The notes below the pieces were generated by a model that had not been told where the DNA came from, ran no database searches, and saw only the letters and a list, made by a program, of their open reading frames with translations. Shown piece after piece: positions 1-6,414 of a DNA stretch of 21,834 nucleotides. The position numbers and the translations under genes are program-made. The DNA lies in assembly GCA_013698305.1 (NCBI GenBank), contig JACCVC010000292.1, positions 1-21,834 of the forward strand, in the 5' to 3' direction. The stretch's first letter is position 1. Each line of letters begins with the position of its first letter. Origin of the DNA: Chloroflexia bacterium. Lineage in GTDB: Bacteria; Chloroflexota; Chloroflexia; Thermomicrobiales; UBA6265.

Positions 1-24
1 GGTCAGGCACGCGCGTGCCTGACC
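1..24. repeat. Perfect 24-nt palindrome, possible terminator hairpin
   Basis: The two 12-nt halves are exact reverse complements (GGTCAGGCACGC / GCGTGCCTGACC). It can fold as a 10-bp GC-rich stem with a CGCG loop. It lies 43 nt past the stop of the small minus-strand gene at 68-391, so it could end that transcript or one arriving from the left. There is no T-run on the right side, and the other flank is outside the window, so terminator function is an inference. Confidence 0.5.
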
Positions 25-67
25 CGCCTTCAATTCACCGTCGCGGCGATGCAGATTCAACTTCCGG

Positions 68-391
68 TCATTTCTTCTTCTTGTACTCTTTCTTCAGTTT
101 CGGCACGGGGCGAGCCTCCTCGGCAGCCACCTGTTCCCGGTATTCCACCGACCGCTGCTCGTATTCGGATTCCACCTTGACCAGGTCGTTGTAGACCGTC
201 GGGTTCGCGCTGGCCTGCGGACTTCGCATCAGCATCCGCACCAGCTGCAACATCGATCCCGCGGTCGCCGACGATGCCGCCGGCAACGCGGCGCGCTTCA
301 TGATGGCGTCGACCAGGTGAAACGTCGCCTTATCCGCATCATGCTCGGTCAGTCGTGCCCGTATCGTCTGGAGCCCTTCCTGCACATTCAT
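68..391 (-). CDS. Small hypothetical protein with Lys-rich tail (107 aa)
   Basis: I do not recognise a family. The 107-residue product looks mostly alpha-helical. It has a helical N-terminal part (about residues 1-60), a charged Glu/Arg-rich helix (about 72-93) and a strongly basic C-terminal end (KLKKEYKKKK). No signal peptide or membrane segment is visible. The start is supported by a good Shine-Dalgarno on the minus strand (GGAAGGA, with AAGGA 6 nt before ATG). It is divergent from thiD across a 197-bp spacer and has a palindrome downstream at 1-24. The basic tail could contact nucleic acid or ribosomes, but this is only a guess. RBS, compact size and codon composition favour a real gene. 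Confidence 0.7.
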   Translation of the reverse strand: MNVQEGLQTIRARLTEHDADKATFHLVDAIMKRAALPAASSATAGSMLQLVRMLMRSPQASANPTVYNDLVKVESEYEQRSVEYREQVAAEEARPVPKLKKEYKKKK

Positions 392-499
392 ATCGGTTCC
401 TTCCCTATATTAGGTCTCGCGGGCGACATCGCGTGTCGCGTTCTACGCTCCACGTCTATCCTACCCCACCCCATGGCAGTTTCCGCGACCTCCCGAACT

Positions 500-516
500 C
501 ACCGCGTCTGGCGGTG
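500..516. repeat. Short inverted repeat upstream of thiD
   Basis: CACCGC and GCGGTG flank a 5-nt loop, in the 197-bp spacer between the divergent small gene and thiD. It could be an operator or a weak hairpin. The rest of the spacer (392-588) shows no convincing -35/-10 pair for thiD and no thiamine-pyrophosphate riboswitch core (no CTGAGA-type element). Confidence 0.3.
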
Positions 517-588
517 TGACACAATAGTTGGACAGCCGTTGCACGCGACTCATCGCGGCATTCCCGGCGCAAGGAGAACTAATCACCA

Positions 589-1422
589 ATGTCGGATCAC
601 CGCCATCCTCACGTCATGTCCATCGCCGGATCCGATTCAGGCGGCGGTGCAGGTATCCAGGCAGATCTCAAGACCTTCAGCGCCCTGCGCACCTTCGGCA
701 CCACCGTGCTGACCGCCGTTACCGCTCAAAATACGGTCGAAGTGGCCGCGATCGCCGAGGTCCCTGAAGAGGTGGTGATCGCCCAGATCGACACGGTGAT
801 CGAAGATATCGGCGTTGCCGCCATCAAGACCGGAATGCTGAGCTCTCGCCGCATCATCGTGAATGTCGCCGATCGCCTCGAGGCATGGGGCGTCCCGCAC
901 CTGGTGGTCGACCCAGTGATGGTGTCGAAATCCGGCGTGCCGCTTCTTTCCGCCGATGCCATCGACACGCTCCGGAATGAGTTGCTTCCGCTAGCGTCGA
1001 TCGTCACACCCAACATCCCCGAAGCCGAGATCCTGGCCGACCACAAAATCAGCAGCAACGACGATATCGAACGAGCGGCGCGGATCATTCACGCCCAGGG
1101 ACCAAAGCTGGTGGTCATCAAGGGCGGGCACCTGGAAGGTAGCCCGGTCGATCTCGTCTTCGACGGCGCCAGATTCCATCGTCTCGAAGCGCAACGAATT
1201 GAGACCACCAACACACATGGAACGGGCTGCACGTATTCGGCGGCGATCACCGCATTCCTGGCTCACGGGGTTGAGCCGCTGGAATCCATTCGAATGGCGA
1301 AACTCTATGTCACCAACGCCCTGGAGCATTCCTACTCGGTAGGCGCAGGACATTCCCCGGTCCATCACTTCGCGCCACTGCCCGATGCAATCCGGGAACG
1401 GCTCGCGGTTCCTGCCCGATGA
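589..1422 (+). CDS. thiD: Hydroxymethylpyrimidine/phosphomethylpyrimidine kinase ThiD
   Basis: Phosphorylates HMP and HMP-phosphate to HMP-pyrophosphate in cytosolic thiamine synthesis. The 277-residue ribokinase-fold protein shows the ThiD marks in order: AGSDSGGGAGIQADLKTF near the N-terminus, KTGMLSS, DPVMVSKSG, TPNIPEAE, VVIKGGH, and the anion-hole/catalytic motif HGTGC with Cys214. Length is typical of the family (about 260-280). An AAGGAG box lies 12 nt upstream of the ATG, a slightly long spacing; an internal Met at residue 10, just before the conserved SIAGSDSGG, is the alternative start. The stop overlaps the thiE start by 4 nt (ATGA), so the two genes are probably translationally coupled. 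The family is confidently assigned. Confidence 0.95.
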   Translation: MSDHRHPHVMSIAGSDSGGGAGIQADLKTFSALRTFGTTVLTAVTAQNTVEVAAIAEVPEEVVIAQIDTVIEDIGVAAIKTGMLSSRRIIVNVADRLEAWGVPHLVVDPVMVSKSGVPLLSADAIDTLRNELLPLASIVTPNIPEAEILADHKISSNDDIERAARIIHAQGPKLVVIKGGHLEGSPVDLVFDGARFHRLEAQRIETTNTHGTGCTYSAAITAFLAHGVEPLESIRMAKLYVTNALEHSYSVGAGHSPVHHFAPLPDAIRERLAVPAR

Positions 1423-2045
1423 CATTTGATTCAGCCAGGATTCGGCTCTACCTGGTCGCCGACCCCTCTCTGAGCAAGACACCCATACATGACGCCGTCG
1501 CGATTGCGCTACACGCAGGCGTCTCCGCAGTTCAGCTTCGGGCCAAGCATCTGGATGACCGCAGCCACCTCCAGATGGCGCGGGATATGCGCGCCATTTG
1601 CCACCAGCACAACGCACTGTTCCTGGTGAACGATCGCCTCCACATCGCGCTTCTCGCTGGCGCTGACGGCGTCCACGTCGGTGTCTCTGACGTTTCTCCG
1701 TCCGACATTCGTCGATATGCGGGCAATGCGTTCATCATCGGGTACTCGCCGGAATCGGTGATGGATCGTGCAATTGCTGACGCGGACTATCTTGGTATCG
1801 GCCCGGTCTTCTCAACTACCAGCAAGCGCGACGCCGGCATTGCGCTCGGGATCGAGGAGTTCAAACGACGCGTTGATCTGGTCAATCTTCCCGTCGTGGG
1901 CATCGGCGGCATCACCCCCGACAACGCGTCTTCCGTCGTTCGCGCTGGCGCGGTCGGCATTGCGGTGATCTCCGCAATCCTCAATGCTGATGACATCGCG
2001 GAATCTACTGCCGCGATCCGGATGGCAGTCGACCTGGCGGGCTGA
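1419..2045 (+). CDS. thiE: Thiamine-phosphate synthase ThiE
   Basis: Couples HMP-pyrophosphate (the ThiD product) with thiazole phosphate to give thiamine phosphate. The 208-residue TIM-barrel protein has QLRAK, the NDR motif, GVHVG..D, YLGIGPVFSTTSK and the phosphate-binding ends VGIGGI and GIAVISAI. Two conserved spots vary: the usual GQED/GQxD loop reads GVSD, keeping the metal-binding Asp but losing Gln, and the usual PTxTK reads STTSK. The key Lys and first Thr are kept, so it is probably active. It starts inside the end of thiD (ATGA). Its stop is only 4 nt from the stop of the convergent alkyltransferase gene. Confidence 0.94.
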   Translation: MTFDSARIRLYLVADPSLSKTPIHDAVAIALHAGVSAVQLRAKHLDDRSHLQMARDMRAICHQHNALFLVNDRLHIALLAGADGVHVGVSDVSPSDIRRYAGNAFIIGYSPESVMDRAIADADYLGIGPVFSTTSKRDAGIALGIEEFKRRVDLVNLPVVGIGGITPDNASSVVRAGAVGIAVISAILNADDIAESTAAIRMAVDLAG

Positions 2046-2049
2046 ACGA

Positions 2050-2406
2050 TCACGGTTCTGGTTCCCACAGGCACTCTGCGAGGTCCACGCGCCCGTCGGG
2101 CAGAAATGACACTCCCTCATCCAGCAGCATCTGCCGCATGATGTCCGGATGGCCGAACGCCCACCCTCCGCTCAAATTACCGTTTCGGTCGACCACGCGA
2201 TGGCACGGATAGCGACGCGCGTCAGGCGAGCGCGACAGCGCTCCGCCCACCTGCCGCGCGTTGCGTGGCCGTCCCAGCCATTCGGCAATCCGACCGTAAG
2301 TGGTGACATTGCCTCTGGGAATCATCGCGACCACTTGCAAAACCCGCTCGCGAAAGCCGTCTCCGGATGGCTTCTCACTCAGTAGGGGTTCAGGTTCCGT
2401 TCGCAT
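2050..2406 (-). CDS. Short MGMT-family DNA alkyltransferase
   Basis: The 118-residue protein consists only of the C-terminal DNA-binding and active-site domain of O6-alkylguanine-DNA alkyltransferases. A helix-turn-helix region (GNVTTYGRIAEWLG, about 32-45) is followed by the Arg-finger segment ARQVGGAL and the active-site motif PCHRV with Cys68. Alkyltransferase-like (ATL) proteins have Trp in place of this Cys, so this one could still accept alkyl groups. It lacks the N-terminal domain of Ogt/Ada-type enzymes, as many small members do. No Shine-Dalgarno precedes the ATG. A promoter-like pair upstream would place the transcript start at or next to the ATG, suggesting a leaderless mRNA. It is divergent from secA. 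Enzyme versus damage sensor remains open. Confidence 0.88.
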   Translation of the reverse strand: MRTEPEPLLSEKPSGDGFRERVLQVVAMIPRGNVTTYGRIAEWLGRPRNARQVGGALSRSPDARRYPCHRVVDRNGNLSGGWAFGHPDIMRQMLLDEGVSFLPDGRVDLAECLWEPEP

Positions 2407-2412
2407 ATCAAT

Positions 2413-2442
2413 CGTATACTACTACTGGATTTACCCAGTCAC
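2413..2442 (-). promoter_or_regulatory. Candidate promoter of the alkyltransferase gene
   Basis: On the minus strand GTGACT (-35-like, 4/6 match) is separated by 18 nt from TATACG (-10-like, 4/6 match). The -10 ends 7 nt before the ATG at 2406, so initiation would fall at or very near the start codon. The GTATAC core is palindromic and reads TATACT on the plus strand, so it could also serve the divergent secA, though no matching plus-strand -35 is visible. Confidence 0.35.
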
Positions 2443-2491
2443 CCCTGTGGGCGATGCTGGTCTTCTATAAGTACACGGAGTCATTCCTGCA

Positions 2492-5098
2492 ATGCGATCA
2501 CTTCTGAAAAAAGTCTTCGGCGGCTCGCAGCGCGAGATTTCCGATCTAGCGGCCATAGCGACCGATGTCAACAACCTCGAAGCCGACTACGAACGACTCT
2601 CCGACGAAGATCTCGTTCGCGAGACGCAGGATCTGGCGGTGCGCGCCCGCTCCGGAGAGTCGCTGGACGATCTGCTGCCGGAGTCGTTTGCGCTCACTCG
2701 CGAGGCATCCAAGCGAGCCCTCGGCATGCGCCACTTTGACGTCCAGATCATGGGCGGAGCGGTCATGCATCAGGGCAAGATCGCCGAGATGCGGACCGGT
2801 GAGGGCAAGACCCTCGCCGCCACGCTGCCTATCGCCCTGAATGCGCTTTCCGGCAAGGGCGTTCACCTCGTGACCGTGAACGACTACCTCGTCAAGCGTG
2901 AGACCCAGTGGATGGGTCAGGTCTATCGCAAGCTCGGTCTGTCGGCGGCGTGCATTCAGCACGAATCGGCGTTCGTCTATGACCCTGAGTACCAATCCGA
3001 AGACGAGCGCCTTGAGTATCTACGCCCGGTGACGCGGCGGGAGGCGTACGAGGCCGACATCACTCACGGCACCAACAACGAGTTCGGGTTCGACTATCTC
3101 CGCGACAACATGGCTGTCGAACCGGGCAAGATGGTGCAGCGCGAACTGAGCTTCGGAATAGTCGACGAGGTGGACAACATCCTCATCGACGAGGCGCGAA
3201 CTCCGCTGATCATCTCCGCCCAGGCCGGCGCCGCCACCGACCGCTACTACCAGTTTGCCCAGTTTGTTTCCCAGCTTCGAGCGGGACGTGACTATGAGGT
3301 GGACGCCAAGCATCGTTCCGCAACGCTGACTGAAGATGGCATTGACAAGATCGAGCGGCTCGCCAGCATTCCCGAAGGCGAAAGCATCTACGACGACCGC
3401 TACGCAGAACTCACCCACTATCTCGAGCAGGCCCTGACCGCCCACGCGATCTACAAACGCGACAAGGACTACATCGTCAACGATGGCGAAGTCGTCATCA
3501 TCGATGAATTCACCGGTCGAATGATGAGCGGTCGCCGCTACAGCGAGGGACTCCACCAGGCCATCGAGGCCAAAGAAGGTGTGCGGGTCCGGCGCCAGAA
3601 CGTCACGATGGCGACAATCACCTTCCAGAACTACTTCCGCATGTACGACAAGCTCGCCGGCATGACTGGAACGGCGGAGACAGAATCCGAAGAGCTTTAC
3701 CGGATCTACAACCTCCCGGTCGTGGTCATCCCCACTAACAAGGAGATGGTGCGGGATGATCATCCCGACCTGGTGTTCATGTCCGAGAGTGGGAAATTCC
3801 AGGCGGTCATCGACGAAGTCAAGACCATGCAGTCAGCTGGCCGCCCCGTTCTGGTCGGCACGGCCTCTGTCGAAAAGTCAGAGGTGCTGAGTGAACTGCT
3901 CGACCGCGAGGGGATCGAGCACCAGGTGCTGAATGCCAAGCACCACGAGCGGGAAGCCGAGATCGTTGCGAAGGCGGGACACACCAATGCCGTCACCATC
4001 GCGACCAACATGGCGGGCCGAGGCACTGACATTCAGCTCCTGCCCGAAGTGCGGCAGGCGGGTGGTCTACACATCATCGGCACCGAACGGCATGAATCCC
4101 GACGAATCGACAACCAGCTTCGGGGTCGCGCCGGTCGGCAGGGCGACCCTGGCTCTTCCCGATTCTTCGTTTCTGTCGAAGACGACCTGATGCGCCGCTT
4201 CGGCAGCGACCGGATCGGATCGCTCATGGATCGACTCGGAATGCAGGAAGACGAGCCGATCGAACACAAGATCATCTCCAAGTCCATTGAAAACGCGCAA
4301 ACGAAGGTCGAGGGCCACAACTTCGACCGCCGAAAACACGTTGTCCAGTACGACGACGTGATGAACCGGCATCGCGAGGTGATTTATCGGGACCGGAAAC
4401 AGGTCGTGCATGGAGAAGATGTCAGCGACAGGATTCAGGACCTGATCGAGAAGGAGCTGGAAGCCGTCCTTGAAGCGCATACGACGGTCGCCAAGGTGGA
4501 ATCAGTCGATCTCGCTGCTATCGTGGACGCCTACAACGCGCTGATTCCGGGTGACCGCATGTCGGCTGACGTGTTGGCGGGGAGTGACGCGGATCAGATC
4601 TTCGAACGATTGGCGGAGGACGCGGAAACCGCATACGCGGAGATCGAGGAGCGGTTCGGCGCGGAAACCATGCGCAAAGTCGAGCGACGCGTGCTGCTCG
4701 CCGTCATCGACAAGCTCTGGGTTGATCACCTCACCGCGATGGACGAGATGCGGCAGGGCGTAGGACTCCATGCGTACGGTCAGAAGGATCCTTTAGTGGT
4801 CTACAAGACGCAGAGCTTCCAGATGTTCATGCAGCTTCAGCGGAATATCCAGCACGATGTCGTTCGCTCGATCTATCGCGCACAGCCGGTGATGGCGCAG
4901 CAGCCGATCCAGACACGGGTGACCGAGCAGGAAACGTCTACCAACGCGGCCACCGACGATACCGGCGGCGGAACCGGCACGTTCAAGCGAAAGGGCAAGA
5001 AGGTACGCCCCAATGAGCCATGCCCGTGCGGCAGTGGCAAGAAGTATAAGTTCTGCCACGGAGCGGCGAGCAGAAGCCAGGCGACCCCTGTCGCTTAG
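2492..5098 (+). CDS. secA: Preprotein translocase ATPase SecA
   Basis: Cytosolic/membrane-associated motor that pushes unfolded preproteins through SecYEG using ATP. The 868-residue protein is full length for the family (about 840-900). Seen in order: Walker A GEGKT at 103-107; Walker B with DEVD starting at Asp225 and the SecA signature ILIDEARTPLIIS; the second nucleotide-binding fold with NMAGRGTDI and QLRGRAGRQGDPG; the helical scaffold/wing region; a flexible linker rich in Thr/Gly; and the C-terminal zinc finger C844-x-C846-x8-C855-H856, which in other bacteria binds SecB and lipids. ACGGAG lies 11 nt before the ATG. It appears to be transcribed alone, ending in the hairpin at 5131-5169. 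Confidence 0.98.
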   Translation: MRSLLKKVFGGSQREISDLAAIATDVNNLEADYERLSDEDLVRETQDLAVRARSGESLDDLLPESFALTREASKRALGMRHFDVQIMGGAVMHQGKIAEMRTGEGKTLAATLPIALNALSGKGVHLVTVNDYLVKRETQWMGQVYRKLGLSAACIQHESAFVYDPEYQSEDERLEYLRPVTRREAYEADITHGTNNEFGFDYLRDNMAVEPGKMVQRELSFGIVDEVDNILIDEARTPLIISAQAGAATDRYYQFAQFVSQLRAGRDYEVDAKHRSATLTEDGIDKIERLASIPEGESIYDDRYAELTHYLEQALTAHAIYKRDKDYIVNDGEVVIIDEFTGRMMSGRRYSEGLHQAIEAKEGVRVRRQNVTMATITFQNYFRMYDKLAGMTGTAETESEELYRIYNLPVVVIPTNKEMVRDDHPDLVFMSESGKFQAVIDEVKTMQSAGRPVLVGTASVEKSEVLSELLDREGIEHQVLNAKHHEREAEIVAKAGHTNAVTIATNMAGRGTDIQLLPEVRQAGGLHIIGTERHESRRIDNQLRGRAGRQGDPGSSRFFVSVEDDLMRRFGSDRIGSLMDRLGMQEDEPIEHKIISKSIENAQTKVEGHNFDRRKHVVQYDDVMNRHREVIYRDRKQVVHGEDVSDRIQDLIEKELEAVLEAHTTVAKVESVDLAAIVDAYNALIPGDRMSADVLAGSDADQIFERLAEDAETAYAEIEERFGAETMRKVERRVLLAVIDKLWVDHLTAMDEMRQGVGLHAYGQKDPLVVYKTQSFQMFMQLQRNIQHDVVRSIYRAQPVMAQQPIQTRVTEQETSTNAATDDTGGGTGTFKRKGKKVRPNEPCPCGSGKKYKFCHGAASRSQATPVA

Positions 5099-5130
5099 GC
5101 ACAATGCGGCGCCCGTCACGAATCAAACGT

Positions 5131-5169
5131 AACAGCCCCACCGAACAATCACGATCGGCGGGGCTGTTT
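5131..5169. terminator. Hairpin terminator after secA
   Basis: A 13-bp stem with one A-C mismatch (AACAGCCCC...GGGGCTGTT) and a 12-nt loop begins 32 nt after the secA stop and is followed by TTT. It lies between the convergent secA and the minus-strand gene ending at 5194. The near-symmetric stem could stop both transcripts, although the T-tract is short on either strand. Confidence 0.75.
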
Positions 5170-5193
5170 CGATGTGCAGAGTGTAGATGAATA

Positions 5194-6243
5194 CTACTGT
5201 GCGCTAAATTCGGCGTTGCGACCCTGGACGTCGCGGTACAGTTCTTTGCCTTCGGAGAATGCCGACTTCGCAAGCTCGCGTGACTTCTGCTTCTGCTCCT
5301 CATTGAGCAGGAAAGCGTAAATCAAACCACCTGCAATCATCACCCAGAACACCAGCGATCCGACATCCTTGCCGCCCTGCCTGGCCGATTCGCCGACGTC
5401 ATCGGCGAACTCCTTCGCGGCCCGCGCGTTGTCCTGGAGCAATTCTTCGGCATCGTGCAATGCTCGTTCCGCGGTATCCCGCCAGTCGTCACTTGCCGCA
5501 TCCACATCTTTCAGCAGGTGGGAAATCCGTTTCGAAGCCTGATCGGCCGCCGACGCCAGCTGAGGGCGGCGATCGTCGGCGACATCGCCCAGGTGGTCGA
5601 TTTGATCCGCCAGCCGAGAGCGTAGCTCCTCCGCGGCATGAGAAGCGCTCTTGCCGGCTGTTGCCAAAGACGGCTTCACTTTTTCGTCCAGAGCGGTCGC
5701 CACATACTTCTCGGCATCAGCGAGGTGCTTGCCGGACTGTTTGCGAAGGCGTTTAGCGTGATCGGCCACCTCGGGAGCCTGTTGATCCCACGTCTTCCTT
5801 GCTCGATCCGCGACGCCCCTGGAATCATGTGAGGTTTGAGCGAGAAATTCGGCTGCCTCGTGGATGACGTCCGACGCGACGCCGCCAATCTTCTCTGAAT
5901 TCCCTGAAACCGAAGCACGCAGCTTTTCGGCCCATTCATTGGCGTTCTTCTTCTTTGGCGATTTCATCTTCAACTTCTCCCGATTTTTTCCGCTCGCCTG
6001 CGAGACGCTATCGAACGATTGGCGCAATGCCTTTCCCGTGTCCGAATCGGCAACCGTTCGCAGGCGTTTCCGTGCCTCGCGTTTGCCTTCCGCCGAACGC
6101 GTCTTCAGCGTCTCAATTCGTGGGTCAGCTGACTGTTTCGATGCCACGAACTTTCCGACCAGGCCCCCGGCAGCGCCAGCGACGACGCCTGAAATCGCTA
6201 GAATTCTCGCTATCCTGACGACCACCGTATCATTCTTCTCCAT
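5194..6243 (-). CDS. Two-TM, long-helix hypothetical protein (349 aa)
   Basis: I do not recognise a characterised family. A hydrophobic, Gly/Ala-rich segment at about residues 7-29 is followed by about 260 residues of highly charged, Ala-rich, presumably helical sequence. This middle part is full of Lys/Arg/Asp/Glu, lacks Cys, and resembles YtxH/apolipoprotein/LEA-like sequences. A second membrane segment (VGSLVFWVMIAGGLIYAFLL, about 294-313) precedes a charged 36-residue tail. An upstream in-frame ATG at 6261 exists. The ATG at 6243 is preferred because GGAAGGA sits 9 nt before it, inside the extension. With both membrane helices at the ends, the middle could form a loop or arc on one face of the membrane. 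The gene is divergent from mnmG. A role in envelope architecture or stress is possible but unproven. Confidence 0.8.
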   Translation of the reverse strand: MEKNDTVVVRIARILAISGVVAGAAGGLVGKFVASKQSADPRIETLKTRSAEGKREARKRLRTVADSDTGKALRQSFDSVSQASGKNREKLKMKSPKKKNANEWAEKLRASVSGNSEKIGGVASDVIHEAAEFLAQTSHDSRGVADRARKTWDQQAPEVADHAKRLRKQSGKHLADAEKYVATALDEKVKPSLATAGKSASHAAEELRSRLADQIDHLGDVADDRRPQLASAADQASKRISHLLKDVDAASDDWRDTAERALHDAEELLQDNARAAKEFADDVGESARQGGKDVGSLVFWVMIAGGLIYAFLLNEEQKQKSRELAKSAFSEGKELYRDVQGRNAEFSAQ

Positions 6244-6320
6244 ACGCCTGCGTCCTTCCATTGACCTCCACCACCGGCGGCGGGCTCATTTTGACCGCTG
6301 CATTATGATTGTGCCGGACC

Positions 6321-6339
6321 AGACGAGCGATTGTCGTCT
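6321..6339. repeat. Inverted repeat in mnmG upstream region
   Basis: AGACGA and TCGTCT flank 7 nt in the 171-bp spacer between the divergent helical-protein gene and mnmG. It is short and could be chance. Confidence 0.25.
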
Positions 6340-6365
6340 CAAACCACCGGAATGATCGCATATCG

Positions 6366-6383
6366 CATGCCAATCATGGCATG
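6366..6383. repeat. 18-nt inverted repeat upstream of mnmG, possible operator
   Basis: CATGCCA-ATCA-TGGCATG is a perfect 7-bp inverted repeat ending 31 nt before the mnmG ATG. Its size and placement suit a dimeric repressor site or a 5'-UTR hairpin. I do not recognise it as the site of a named regulator. Confidence 0.4.
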
Positions 6384-6414
6384 AAGAACATTTACACGGG
6401 CAGTCGGGAATACC

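Noticed and set aside
392..588. Thiamine-pyrophosphate riboswitch upstream of thiD
   Set aside because: The conserved CTGAGA/ACCTGA elements of the THI box are absent.
991..1617. 208-aa open frame antisense to thiD/thiE
   Set aside because: Lies entirely opposite two clear genes, has no family features and a high-Arg composition; typical shadow in high-GC DNA.
2466..2471. TATAAG as the secA -10 element
   Set aside because: No acceptable -35 at 16-18 nt upstream; too weak to call.
3020..3763. 247-aa open frame antisense to secA
   Set aside because: Fully inside secA on the other strand, with no recognisable domain.
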